A stretch of DNA of 64,000 nt from positions 140,085,845 through 140,149,844 of the forward strand of contig CM036617.1 in assembly GCA_020746105.1 (NCBI GenBank), written 5' to 3'. A program made the translations under genes and the position numbers. This document shows positions 25,010-37,333 of this stretch, piece after piece. How positions within the stretch are numbered: position 1 is the first letter of the stretch; every line of letters begins with the position of its first letter. The notes beneath the pieces were generated by a model. The model saw only the letters and a program-made list of their open reading frames with translations, searched no databases and was not told the DNA's origin. Source of the stretch: Trogon surrucura. Taxonomy: Eukaryota > Chordata > Aves > Trogoniformes > Trogonidae.

Positions 25010-25122
25010 ACGACACTGTTCGCAGAAGTGTTCTTTCCAATGTGGAGGCATCCTTATCTGTAGAAATGAGCCAAAACTCCCCTTCTTGTACCAAGTTACT
25101 GAGTGCGCTCCAACAGCAGTAA
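25010..25122 (+). CDS. ARHGAP8: Candidate alternative terminal exon of ARHGAP8 (GAP-less isoform)
   Basis: A strong acceptor (ttctgcttctgtttcag) ends at 25009. Joining the exon at 21148-21221, which leaves one G, gives an open frame of 37 further residues. It starts DDTVRRSVLSNVEASLS and ends LLSALQQQ before TAA at 25120-25122. AATAAA follows at 25369-25374. Such an mRNA would encode the BCH domain and proline-rich linker but no arginine finger or RhoGAP core. The open frame alone is weak evidence: a run this length without stops occurs by chance in perhaps one case in six. I recognise no homologue of the tail. The combination of acceptor, phase, stop and polyadenylation signal is what makes it worth listing. 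Confidence 0.35.
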
Positions 25123-25368
25123 ATATGTCCTCATCCCCAATAGCCAAATTAACCTTATGACAGTGAGCTTGGGCTTCTTCTCATGTGTTTATCTGGCTGC
25201 CTATTTAGATGGTGGTTTCTGAGCAAGGTGACTCTCACTGGATCCAGTTAGAAAGTCACCCAGTGCTTTAACAGAGATTAAAGAATCTACTGTAAGCAGG
25301 GATTCCTCTACATCTGTTTGTATTATGTAAATGAGATCTCTTATGGCTAGTGCCTCAGACACTATGAC

Positions 25369-25374
25369 AATAAA
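25369..25374 (+). terminator. AATAAA polyadenylation signal, candidate
   Basis: Canonical hexamer 247 bases after the stop of the candidate alternative exon. No strongly GT-rich element is obvious directly after it, although tttcttaatttcttg follows. Confidence 0.35.
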
Positions 25375-26675
25375 CACAGTAAACTAAGTTTCTTAATTTC
25401 TTGAATAATTTTCAGGTTACTTTTTCAAAAAAGTTGATTTTGACCACTTTCGTTCTAGCTCTACTTTAGAGTGAAAAATGGTTTTGAATCTTTTAATACT
25501 GAATTTTAAAAATGCTTAATTTCAATTACCGCTAACCTTCAGAGGGAAGAATTAGTTCCCTGATATGAGTTCTGAGTATCTGAGAAAATCATCAGCTTAT
25601 TAAGACCAAGCCTCAGAGTTCATCTTCTGAACCAAACCAGACAAGTGCTCTTAATTTCAGAAGTAAGGTGTTTGTATCACCCTGAACCCAATGGATGATT
25701 TACTCAGGCTGAAGAGGAAGGATGGGTTTAAACTAGCACATTCGTGACTAGATCTTCATAGTAATCAGCAAATCAGAGGAGATTTTTTTTTCTGTGTTCA
25801 GCCTCAAAACCACAACCTGTTCATCTGTCTAGTTTATAAATGCAAGGGTTGACTTGCACTAAATAAGATTTTTTCTGTGTGTGTGCTACCTTATCTCTTC
25901 TATGCCATGAGAAATTACCTTGCTTAATTAAGTATTCACTCTCTTGTCAGAACAATTCATGAGTGTTTCTAACCTAGTGTCATTCCTTTGGCGGTAATGA
26001 TCTTGATGCTTTGCTCACAGGCCCTTTTCTCCACGAAGCCAAACTTATGCCACAGGGCAGTAATTTTCTTTTCCTGATTAACGTGTCCTCGCGTGTCCTC
26101 AGCAACCTATTTGGTGCTGAAGTGGGACTGTAAATGGGGGCTGCACTTCTAACCAACTGATTTGGTGACCGGGGATATAAGTAATGCCGCGCTAGGGAGG
26201 ATGCCTCTGTGTGCATATGGTTGATGTGTGGGTTTGTGTGAGTGGCTGAAGCTGCTGGTGCTGCCCACATCGAGAGAGAGGGCCCCCCTCCCTGCAGGCA
26301 GTTTTATCTCTCGTAGGCTTTAGGATTCACAAATGCACTTCTGCTGTCAAACACTCTAATAAGATGTCACAACAGAAGTTCCCTTTCATGTCTGCTACTT
26401 ACATGTCTTTTTTTTCTAGAAAAGCAAGTTACAGACTGGATATAAGGTATCATATCTAATAGTATACTCAGTGTTGCTGACAATAAGGAATAAAATACGA
26501 GATACATATGAGACTCAAATATGATACAATATGAGACTCAAACCAATAAGTATAATGTGGGTTAAGGACAAATGACAGAGAGGTATCTCCAGAATCTAGC
26601 AAGGGATGCTTATTCAGTCTCAATACAGTCTTGCTTTAGTGAAGTGAAAATATGGAAGGAATTCAGGTTTTACAT
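25375..26675 (+). other. ARHGAP8: ARHGAP8 intron, middle part
   Basis: AT-rich intron with a 20-base near-duplicate (gatacatatgagactcaaa and a copy with one extra A) at 26501-26542. No recognised exon or mobile element. Confidence 0.6.
26501..26542 (+). repeat. Short tandem duplication, about 20 bases twice
   Basis: Copies at 26501-26519 and 26523-26542 differ by one inserted base and are separated by tat. This is probably a local slippage product. Confidence 0.7.
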
Positions 26676-26770
26676 TCAAGATCAGGCTTGATGGGGCTCT
26701 GAGCAACCTGATCTAGTTAAAAATGTCCCTGCTTACTGCAGAGGGGTTGGACTAGAGTATCTGCAAAGGT
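26676..26770 (+). mobile_element. CR1 LINE fragment, 3' UTR, plus strand
   Basis: Contains ggggctctgagcaacctgat, ctagttaaaaatgtccctgc and ggggttggactagag, all hallmarks of the CR1 3' UTR. The same phrase (gagcaacctgatctagttaaagatgttcctgctcactg) recurs in the copy ending at 50260, so the two belong to the same or a close subfamily. The terminal repeats are lost. Confidence 0.85.
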
Positions 26771-29700
26771 GTAAGATACACGTTTGTCCATGTTTTAAAC
26801 AATTTAAACCCAAAGCTAACCTGCTAGTATTATTACCAAAATTTCAAAAATTTGGTAACATTTGGATTCTCAGGATAGGCAACAGCTACAAAAAAAATTG
26901 CCTAGACAACTGATTACTAAACAGACCATGTGATATCAGCAACAGCTCAGAAGTGATGGAACAATAAACTCACAGTGAAGGAATTGCACCACAGAATTAT
27001 AAAGCGGAAAAGATAACTGTCCCCTATGGGAACATTATCTCGCAGCAGCCCCCATGGCTGAGTCTCTCTCTCCTACCTCATCTCTTTTGTTGACTGGAAG
27101 TGCTTTGCAGCAGAAAGTTTTTGTTTGATATTGTCTCGTTGTACCACAGGAGAGTTCTGGGCGATGACTAAGACTTCTAAATGAAATGGTAATAACCATA
27201 CAATAGAAGTTTAATGATAAAGTAGTAAATGTCCTATGGTATGATTAGGGTGACAACTGAATCTGTCCTTTATCTGTTCAATAGCAGAAGCAGTGGTGGA
27301 CAGTGATTGATCTTTTCTTCTCATCCCCTTCATGAAGCACAACAAATCTTGCTGATGGAGAAAGTTTGTGTTCCGTTTTTTAATATGAATTAATACATCC
27401 TGGTTGGTGATAGTCAGAATGGGTAGAGATGAGTGGATATGCATTCTGAATACGTTTGGATTGTTGCAGCTTAGTGAGTTTGCCTCCTGGCCTCCACTTC
27501 TTGTGATCAATCAAATATCTTTTAAAAACACAACGCTGAAAAAGCCTGACATTGGCCATGTAAACGTATCAGAGTTCTTGCCTCTTTTGTGTTCACATGA
27601 ATGTTTCTATATAGGGTTCATGGAGACGAGATAAATCCAAAGACTAGTTTGTGTGCCATCAAAATAAAAATGAACCTTGTAATAAGGAGGGTTTGTGGTT
27701 GTAGTGCTCAGGCATTGTAATTAAATTATGTTCAGTGGTGCCAAGTGTAAACTGAGAACATTCGTTTAGAAATCTAAAGGCTAGAGACTGTGCCATTCAA
27801 AACTGCAAGAGCACAAACACACTTTGGGTTCCAAGGAGGATGCGCAGTTGTGCATCCTTGCTTCTGCCTCTCAGCTTTTCAGTAGGGCTGGAACTGTCCC
27901 TTCTCTTCCCCTTTGCCCTTGCTCTGCTGTGTGCCTTCGTGCAGTGCAGGTCATCTTTACGAACTGCAGACATCGCGCTCACTTGTTCTGTATTCATTGC
28001 ACAGAGTACAAGAGAAAGGAAGGGGCTCTGCAGTCTCCTCCTCAAGCTTGTACTGTATGCTAGCTTTGAAATAAGCCCACAAAAACAACAAAACACACAA
28101 AAAAAAGACCCAACAACCAGAACTCATTTTTTTCTTAAGCGTAGAAATTCACAATTTTCAACACTTTGGGCATTTATGATGTTACATTGAAGATGCACAA
28201 TCAAACTATGCTATAAACTCATCAGTCTTTCTATTAGAAATAGACTAGTTCTGATTTTTAAAAAGTAATCTTACTAGAATTAGGTGATCTGCAAGAAGGT
28301 GTCTCAGTCAGTTGTATTAATGAGAATGAAAACTGCTTCCACCAGGATGGATGCTTCCTGAGACTTGGCAGGACCCCAATCAAAAGAAACATTTCCAAAC
28401 TGAATTTGGGACATAAGGAATTCAGATGCTCGCTCTTCACTATTTCTCTTCTGAAAGCAGACAAATTAACAAAGGTTTTTGATGCCAGCAACCCTCAAAT
28501 CAAGGATGATTGAAAGAAAAAGAATGTAATTTTCTCATCTCTCTTTATTTGACAAGTTTGCAGCAATGTGACAGCATGTGTTGCTCTAATTTATATTTAT
28601 CAGTTTAGATTTTCTGTGTCTTTCCTGTGGGCCAACTGACTGGGGGGGTGGAAGGGGGTTAAGTATTATTAGGAACAGTTTATTAATTCAAGTGTGACAC
28701 AGTTGTGTCAGTGCATTGTAAAATTTTGTCTACTGTGGTAAAAGCCATGTTATTTCAGTGTGGAATGAAGTGCCTGCCTGTTTTCATTTATGATTACTGA
28801 CATTTAAATAATTACTCAGCTAAGTTCTCAATTGCAGCATCACTTTTCATCGAGTACAGATGGCTCCTTCACTAGTCACATCACTACATTTTTTTTCTGT
28901 GTAGCACTTAATATTTAAAATAAAATTTTGCTCTTTTTGGTCTGCAGAGCTTAGTGCAGGGTAGCGAAAGTCCACTGATCTCTGTGTCTAGCTCTGTTTT
29001 TTTTCGTGAGGGGCAGGGAGCAGTTTGTCCTGAGTTATGTCAACAGAGGCTCTGCAGCATTGATAGGATGTGTGAGTGACAGGCAGCTGTGTGTTTCTCA
29101 GAACTGGAAAGCCCAGGCTGGCTGCTCCTGTCAGTCAGCCCCCAGCAGTGCGCTGGCAAGCACTGCTGCTCCGGGGTTGGTATTCTCTGTGGACTGTGCT
29201 ATACCCATGCCACTAATGGCAAAATAGCTCAACTTGCACACACACAAAAAATATTTCTCTTTCAAGACACAGCTGACATGAGTCAAGCTGTAAACAGGAA
29301 TCGATGGGAGAACACTACTAAGAAAAATTAAATGGGCGGCTTGCAAATTATTTGTTTAAAGGACAAAAGTGAATGCGTTGGCCTGTAATGACCAGGATTG
29401 TCTTCAGCCCATTTTGTTTCCTCATCCTGTAACTCTGGCATGTATTCTGTCTGAAAAAAAAGAGGACAAAGTAATTAATTTTGCCTTAGTATGGGCACCT
29501 TGTGTTAGTGTAATTCTGGTAGTTCCAAGAACTGTTTTGTTTTTTCCAGCTTTAGTGTCTGAAGAGACAGGATTGGAGGAAGTATTTCCTGGCTGTGTAA
29601 GGATGTATATTTATCCATCACAGTGGAATAACCAATGAGAGGCTTCAGGTCACTGTCCTCCTTGCCATCCACTATCATGAGACCCCAGCTGGGGCCATAT

Positions 29701-32492
29701 GCTAATGCTGCTCAGGATACGTGACATGGGCAACACCATCATTCAAATCATGGTTTTAGTAGCTTTCCCCTACCCTGCTCAAATACAGAAAGCACTGAGA
29801 GCAATTAATAGATGTACAGACTTCTCAGAATTTCATATGCATCTTAAAAGTCAGAAAAATATATTGCAAAAGGGCTGCCTCTGTGCCCAGGCTCATCATT
29901 TTCTCCCTTCAGTAGCATAATTGCTGTTGACTCATATTTCTCTTTACCAGTAGGCTGAAGTTATGGCCTATGCTTTATTTAAAAATTGCTGTAATATATT
30001 ATTTTCTGGTCTGAGCATATTTTATGCAAAAAAGATGCGACTCTTCTGCTGTCGCAGTTCTTTTACTTTATAAGGAGAATATAGTTTTTTCTTTTTTTCG
30101 TAACAGTTGCACTTACCTGCATTTGATTAGCGCTACATCATTTGGATAGGTTGCCCACCAGCGTAAGAAGCATTGGAGATACCTGCTTTGGTTTGTTTTG
30201 GCTTGTTGCCACCTGTCATCAAACAAATAGCTGTATATTGATTTCAATTTCAGCTGACTTGGCACATGTGTTCTGGAAGAAGCATGGATATTGCCTGTAT
30301 CTCACATTTTTGCAAATGAAAATAAAAGTTGCTTTTCCCCTTCCAAAGAAACATATCCAGCAAGAGCTTAGCGTTATGTGCCATTACAGTTACGTTGATG
30401 GGATGCAGGGCCAGACAAGTACAGCTGCTGTCTACACTACAGATTAATGTCTTTAATTAGACTCTTGAAAGCTTAGCCAATAAAGGCATAAACATGTTAA
30501 AAATTGATATTTATTACATTGTAGTTTATACAGCGAGATTCACATCAGATTAAAGTATTAACTATTAAGCCAATTCCAGCAAGCCAAATTGCAGGCATTT
30601 ATGATGTCCATTTTCTGCAAGACTTCTTTGTACAGAAAACCGCTAGTCCACTTACAGCCAGCATAAAATTCTACAAATTCTCAGGGAATTATTGTGTTTC
30701 TTGTTTGCTGAGGGCAATGCCTTGATGAGCTGGCAGTTCACAGCTGGCACTTCCAAAACCATGTCTTTAGACAGGTCGTGCTGTAAATCTAATGGAACAG
30801 TTTTACTACAGTGATGCCATTTGCCGTAACTGTATTCAGCTGAAACATGACCTGGTTGGGAATAAAGCAAGCAGTCAAATAGATCATAATTATTGTCCAT
30901 TCGATTCCTTTACTAAACACACATGTCCTTCATATATATTGTAGCTTGGGATAATGATGCTCCTCCCAGAACAGAGTGCATGGGCTAAAGTTTTAGTGTT
31001 CACCCTGGAATTTGACAAGCAAGGGCATAAATGCTTCGCAAGTAGCTAGGAGCTGTGTTCAGCTAAACTCCAGCCAAGGCTCTAAATCTAGTCAGTGGAG
31101 CACTTTCAAGTAGAGCTTGGGGTTCTTTGCGAAAGTCTCTGAACATTATCAATTCTTCTAGCACACTGATCTTAATTCATATGAATAATACTAAAAGCTA
31201 TTCTGTGAGTAACGGGCTCATTAAGGAATTTCATATTCATGTACTGGTTTTTCATGTATAACATATGCATGCAACCTAGGTGAATTTACAGGAATGACTG
31301 ATATCTTTCATTAATGTATAACTCAAAATTTTTCTAGAGCACCATAAAGATTCTTGATCATGCAAATAGATGCATGTGTACTTTAGCTGAAATACAAAAA
31401 CATTGACTTTACTCTGGCTGCTTACGTGCTGAAAGATGAGCATGAAAAAATAAAATAGTCAGTCTGAGCTTCCACGTGCACATAAAGAAATGCACAGCAG
31501 TCCTTCCAAGTCAGCACGTGGTCTGCCACCCTTCTCAAAACATCAGCAATGTTATTTTTTGCCAGACCAGCATGGGCTAATATTTTAGATTACTCTGCTT
31601 CCAGTAGGAATCTCCAGTTCAAGCTACATGTGAGCCAAATTGCGTTATGTGCTGGGTAGAAGGAACAACACAAACTGAGGGGAAGGCAAGAGAGGGTAAT
31701 GAGGATTTTACTAAACTCATAAGCAAGAAGTACCACAAGTCCCAAGAAAAGTAAAACTTCTTATCCCCATCCCATTTTGCATAGTAGTTCAGATAAATAT
31801 TTTGCCTTGAAATCTGTGGTCTGAATTAGATCCTTCATTGGATGCGTTTTATTGACATTTTACCTCTGCAGCTTGGCATCAGATTTCAGTTAGTCCACAA
31901 CATAAAAGCAAATTAGGTGGATACCCTTCAGAATATTTACAACAGATGCTTCAGAATTGCCTCAAGACTAGAATCAGGTATTTCAAAATACCATGGGCAG
32001 AGTGTTAAGCCCCACTTGCTTCCAGGGAGAGGTGGAAGGAGCAATGGTCTGCCTCAAAACTGTGTTTAAGGTGGGGAGACCAGGATCCCTCCAAGGGTGA
32101 GAAGTAGGCTTCTCCATCCAAAGATCTTGTCTCACCCACTGACAGAAGAGAGAGCTTCCAGAGTCTTTGCTTTTAGTTTAGTAAAGTTTAAGGCATTGAA
32201 AATAATGGATTTACAGGCATGGTTTGGCACCCGATTTGCACATACGCTGAGTGACAATGGGTGCATAAGCAACGTAGTGAATCTAAATCTCCTCCTTCTG
32301 TGTCATTTGGTCAAACTGAAAGCTACTTTTAAAGAAAAATTGTAGTTGGAAAGACACTTTAAAACATTAAGGGAAGGTGGTATTATTACTATGCAAGACA
32401 GTAAAGAAAGTTCTGTAGGCAATGTTGCAACATTATGTGAGTGTACATTCTGGTCTCAAGGACTTGATACACTCATTTTTTGGAAGTAAAGT
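26771..32492 (+). other. ARHGAP8: ARHGAP8 intron, 5.7 kb without recognised elements
   Basis: AT-rich intron. I looked for exons in the phase required between 21221 and 33337 and for repeats on both strands and found none I can name. A G-run (gggggggtgg) lies at 28642. The longest frames (27840-28190 and 30142-30447) have no recognised domain. Confidence 0.6.
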
Positions 32493-33228
32493 TGTCAAAA
32501 GTTTAGGGCTGAGCCAGCCACTAAACTCTGACAGATACACTCTGTGATCCTTCCACTACCCTCCAAGGGGAGGATGACATGGGAACCAGGGAGAGAGACT
32601 TTGAGGTTTGAAAAAAACACTTGAATTGGTTTAATTAAAAAAAATAATAATAGTACTAAAAATAACAATGAAGATCTTGAACGTACAAGTATGCAAATAT
32701 ATTCAAAGATGCAAAAGAATATTTTAATATGGAACCCATGCCTTCAGGATGGCAACTAAGTCCTGAGTGGAAAAGTGCCAGACTGGACTCAGCAGAAGCG
32801 CCTGAGCCCAGAGTCCTGATGACAGTCAAAAAAAAAATCCAAAGGAAGGAAGAAGAAGAAGGAAAGAAAGGAAGTCTCGGAGTGGCTGTGCTGCTCCCAC
32901 CCGGAAAGCCAGGGAAGACAACCTGTCCGGAAAAACAGTGTTCCTTTGCAGCATAAAAACAAGAGGCAGGAACACCAGCAGCACAGGGAGAGAGGACAAA
33001 CAGCCAGGGCCAACCCTCCCAGCCCAGCAGCACTGAAGGCCCCAGGACTCTTCTCATGGGCCTTTTATAACGAGCACCATGGGAAGGAACACTGGGACTG
33101 GTCCACTTGGGTCACCCGACCCATCCTTTCCTGCCCATAGGCACAACTGCCCCCTCCCCCACCGGGATTGCCCCCTGTGTGCCAGGAGCCCCAGAGAACT
33201 TTCATCCTGGTGCTCTCAAACCAGGACA
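32493..33228 (-). mobile_element. Solo LTR, ERVL-like, minus strand
   Basis: On the plus strand it starts TGTCAAAAGTTTAGGGCTGA and ends ctctcaaaccaggaca, so it has the TG...CA termini of an LTR. On the minus strand a TATAAAA box lies at 33063-33069. The minus-strand opening TGTCCTGGTTTGAGAGCACC matches the start of the element at 59621. The plus-strand left end resembles that of the LTR at 41198 (TTAGGGCTGxGCCxGCCACTAA), so the families share a terminus. Flanks AAAGT and CGAGT are a weak, decayed candidate target duplication. No coding interior remains. It ends 108 bases before an ARHGAP8 exon. Confidence 0.85.
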
Positions 33229-33336
33229 CGAGTGAGTTTGTTCCTAAACCTTCTGTTCTGTTTTCAGCTGAGCCCGTACACAAAAGCAGCCTAGCGAGAG
33301 GTTTTACACATGTGACCTGTGTTAATTGTTTTTCAG

Positions 33337-33414
33337 GACTGCAAGTAGAGGGCCTCTTCAGAAGGTCAGCCAGCATCCAGACCATCAAAGATGTTCAGAA
33401 ACTCTACAATCAAG
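33337..33414 (+). CDS. ARHGAP8: ARHGAP8 exon with the RhoGAP arginine finger
   Basis: Acceptor gtttttcag at 33328-33336; donor GTAGCT at 33415, which is weaker than the other donors of the gene. The exon is 78 bases and keeps phase 1. The translation contains [20 protein letters not shown] and ends KLYNQG. In RhoGAP domains the first arginine of the F-R-x-S loop is the catalytic arginine finger that reaches into the GTPase active site (Arg282 of p50RhoGAP). It is present here. The second arginine and the Ser-Ala that follow match ARHGAP1 and ARHGAP8 and differ from the more usual Ser-Gly of other RhoGAPs. Confidence 0.95.
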
Positions 33415-34042
33415 GTAGCTGTCATCATACCATTGCCAGTAATAGCGTGATCTTGGTTTTGGTGGTGAAGCAGAAATGCTGGCTTTCTTACAATTAGTTA
33501 ATGAGGAAACCATTTGTAGCATAAAATAAGAGCGCTAGTGTGGAAACCTGAAAGATGGCAATGGGCACTTAACATGTACTGAATAACAAGCCACTGGGTG
33601 ATGTCAGGCCAGAGTTTACAAAATCTGTAGCAGCTAATGAATGATAAGGTTTGAGTCAAAAATCTGCTAATTTTTCATAAATGTTTGTATTGGTTCTATG
33701 CACTTTACTGTAGTTACGAAGTACACTGTCTCTGTCATTTTAACTCTGGTGTCTTTTGATGGTTATGGCAGAGAAATAAAATTTTACCAAACAACTTATG
33801 AAATGTAGTGAAGCAATTTTGAAAGTCACTGCCTTCCCCTTTAAGTCATCTTATGAAATGCTTTCATGGGTAGAATCTCTTATAGCAAGATTAACAAAGC
33901 TCTATGACAAATACAAAAATAAGATGCCAGCAGTAGAAAGCCAAGAGGTTTTCTGCTCAAAATGTAATGTGAAACAATTTTTAAGCAGTAGATTAAAGAA
34001 AAACATAATCAAACACCTTTTTTCTTCTTTTTCCCCTTTTAG
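33415..34042 (+). other. ARHGAP8: ARHGAP8 intron, 628 bases
   Basis: AT-rich intron with a pronounced pyrimidine tract (ttttttcttctttttcccctttt) before the acceptor. Nothing else was seen. Confidence 0.8.
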
Positions 34043-34171
34043 GCAAGTCTGTGAATTTCGATGATTATCACGATATCCATATTCCTGCTGTTATACTAAA
34101 GACATTCCTTAGGGAGCTCCCTCAGCCATTACTAACGTTTGAGTGTTATGATCATATCCTTGGAATCACCA
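34043..34171 (+). CDS. ARHGAP8: ARHGAP8 exon, RhoGAP core with conserved Lys/Arg
   Basis: Acceptor ccttttag at 34035-34042 and donor GTGAGT at 34172; 129 bases, phase 1 at both ends. The translation contains [16 protein letters not shown] and then the signature [20 protein letters not shown]. The lysine of LK and arginine of LRELP are invariant RhoGAP positions (Lys122 and Arg126 in p50RhoGAP catalytic-domain numbering) that help hold the GTPase and stabilise the finger. Both are present. [10 protein letters not shown] at the end matches the ARHGAP8 pattern xxYxxILGIT. Confidence 0.95.
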
Positions 34172-37100
34172 GTGAGTATGAATGAGTTTTAGAAAAATTT
34201 ATGCAGCAAATTGAACTGGACTTGGCCAATTCATAGCTGCTGCTCTTTACTGACTAGTTATAGATATATAATATTATTAGTGCTTCACTGCAGCCACGAA
34301 TGGACAACCTCATAATCTAAATGAGAGCAAAACAGTCAGGGTTACCAAGACCCTCTCTACTTTGTACAAGGTTTACTGGTCTGTCTGTATATCGTACTGT
34401 ATTATTAAGTGTTGAATCAGACTTCTCGCTGTGAGGACTCCCGTTTTTATGTCATGGCACAGCAGTGAGTAAGTCTCAGTGATAACAAGTTATGTCAAAG
34501 CAGCTTTAGTTTCAGCAGCAGCATTGGCAAATTGTGGGGAAAAAATTTAGAGGGTTGTTTGTATGGGTTTTTTCCTTTTTTTTTTTGTGGAGAGGGGGTT
34601 GTTTTTATGGGAACTATTCCCATGGAATAACGTACTGGGGAAGAAAAGATCTAAAGCCATGAGAAGACATTGATTATCGAAACTATGTGAAGCCATGAAT
34701 TCTAAACCCTTCAATATGTAGCCTTTGTCAGGGTCTGGAAGTTTACAATGCTAGCAGGGAAGCCCCCTAACTGATGGGGGTTAAACATCTGAGATCCCAG
34801 GACCTATGGGATCTAGTACCCTAAATCTGAGATTTAGTACCCAGTACTTGTAGAGACTGGTATTTTGTCATCTAGGCTGTAGTCAAGATAGCAGGGAACT
34901 AGTAGAGCTTCCAGAAACAAGTCACAACCACACATTTTTCCAAAACCTGCTTTTCAGGAAATTATATGTAGAGAGATTGTAAAGGAGTACAATTTCCAAC
35001 AGTGTCCATTAGCATACATCTGGTAACCACGGGCTGATGCTGTTGCAAAGTGTAGTTTACCATGAGTGTTGCTGTTGAAGTAGGTCACTAAATAATTCAT
35101 ACCTGGGATAAATCTCAATTGCTACAGGTCTGCAAAGTGTAGAAGTACAGCTAGTTTATTGGACCTAGGTATACTGTATTCTAGGGGAAAATTCTTACAC
35201 TGTGCTCGTTACTAGCAGCAGCGCATACTGTTTCGTATCATTAACTTTATTTATGCATTTCCATTAACAACTTAATCAGGTCATGTTCATAAACCTCTGA
35301 AGGTCTGTCCTCGTTTTCTGTTTGCAAGTCTGTAGATCAGCACCTTTCAAATCAAGGATTCAAGAATTCATATGTCCGCACACTAAATATCTCAGGGCAA
35401 TGAGGGAAAAAGAAATCTGAGTAAGGATTGTCACACAGAACTGAGGAAAGAATATGCGAAATTTGCAAGGAGGATACACAAATGCTTATTTTTACTGAAT
35501 TCATCTTGTGGTGACTGTGGACATAATGTTACTTTGTGTTAGAGCTAAGTGAAAAACATGAACAAATCTGAAGAGAATCTGAGAGCAATGCATTGTCCTG
35601 GGAACAGCAGGAGGTTTCACTTGGCAAAATGCCTGTGCAACATTCATTCAATGTTACTTTTGTTTACTGGCATTTTAGACTTTGTCAAAATATATTGAAA
35701 AACTGCATTCAGGAGGATTTCTCCTTGGGCTTTCTTGTTATGCAGTATGATGTCCACTATCTTATCTTGATGTTTTGGCGATACCCTGATTTTAAAGGAT
35801 CTTAAGCTTGAGAACCACACTGGACTACAGCAAAGGCATATTCTCTGTGAATAGAGTGCAGAAGGGAGCTTTGAAGAGGTGTGATTGCAGACAGCTGTCT
35901 TGGGATGATTTGAAAATTCTCAATTCTGTCTTCTGGAAGACACCAGAGTGTGATGTGTCTATTACATGTCTAATCTGCAAACCCAGAAATGCGATATCTC
36001 TGCTTCACAGTACTTTGAAATGATAGTGAAACTTTTCTCTTTCGTGTCTCATCTGAAACGTTGTTTTTTTAAAGGAGTTATCGATGGGAGCTGTGAAATA
36101 AATTAGCTGAGTGACTGACTAAAAGAATTAATAAAACCTTGAAGCTTGTAATCGTCAAAGAACTTCTTTGGTCATGAAAACTGCTGACGAGTTCCTTTAC
36201 ACAGTACTCTTACATTCCACAGAAGACTGACAAAAAGCTTCATGGGACTCAAATTATTGTGTCTTGTGGGAACCGGTAGCTTGGCAGTAGGAAAAAAGAC
36301 TACACAGCTCACCACAGTATATTGTCGTGTATTTAATTCAGAGCTTAAGGGAGCGTTTAACATGCTGGAATTTTGTGCATGCACACATACTGATGTGCAG
36401 CTCTAGCTGTGTCAGGGAGAAGGAGAGAGAAATGCAACAGATGCAGAAAAAACATGAGCAGTAATGGGCTAGTTAGGTCAGGTCAGGTCTGATTGTAATT
36501 GTCAGACCTTTCTCCAAACTGGTGTTTAACTTCCAGTACTAAAATAATTACAGTATTCTGTGGAGAAAAAAAAAAAAGTCACTTGGTACAGCATTTGAAA
36601 TATATTCCAGTGTTAGCTTATTTCTCACACAGACTGTATAGATGATGCAGGGAGTTTGGGGTCCGGTTCTGGTTTTGCCCATCTATAGAAATGAGTTAAT
36701 GAACCTGCTTAGGCTTATCTCTAGAAAATTCTTGTGCACCCAACTAGTGTTCTCATAAATTTTTGCCAAGACAGAAGAGTTTCCTAAAGAATCACAGAAG
36801 TATTTTTAAAGTTAGTAGAGTGCCAAAAGAGTGTTTTGGGCAGGACTATGTCTCAGCAAGAATAAAATCAGAGGGTAAAAAGTAGACATCTGGATTCAGT
36901 GTGTGCAGAGATAATGAGATTCTAATCAAGACCATTTGGGAAGTCCTCTGTAGCAGAGAAATTGTTTTGGCTATTTCACTGAATCGAGAAAATACTCGAG
37001 GAGTTAGTATTAGCCAGATAGATAATACAAAATATGATATGGACATTCAAATAATATGGTATGGACATTTAAACCCTAATCGTTACTGTGGTTGTGGAGG

Positions 37101-37229
37101 TTAGTAGAACTGAATTTTGTGGTCAGTTTTACAGTGGATATCTAAAGTAATTCTAGCACATATGAATAAGGTATTATTTCTTGGCAATACTTTGGTGGTT
37201 TGGAGTTAATGCTGACTTTGACATTGCAG
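34172..37229 (+). other. ARHGAP8: ARHGAP8 intron, 3.1 kb
   Basis: AT-rich intron with a T-rich/G-rich stretch near 34560-34610 and an A-run near 36566. It ends at gacattgcag. No mobile element or further exon was recognised. Confidence 0.7.
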
Positions 37230-37333
37230 GTGTGGAGAGCAGTTTACGAGTCACCAGATGTAAACAAATCGTGCAAGGACTTCCTGAACACAATTACGTT
37301 GTTCTGAAATACCTGATATGCTTCCTCCATATG
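37230..37333 (+). CDS. ARHGAP8: ARHGAP8 exon, RhoGAP helices
   Basis: Acceptor acattgcag ends at 37229; donor GTGAGT starts at 37334 directly after an ATG codon. The exon is 104 bases; two bases finish a serine codon and the exon ends in phase 0. The translation includes [20 protein letters not shown] and KYLICFLHM. LPxxNYxxLxxLxxFLHxV is the conserved middle of RhoGAP domains, where the helix after NY packs against the catalytic groove. Human ARHGAP8 has CVESSLRV at the start and the bird has SVESSLRV, so the split codon is reconstructed correctly. Confidence 0.95.
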
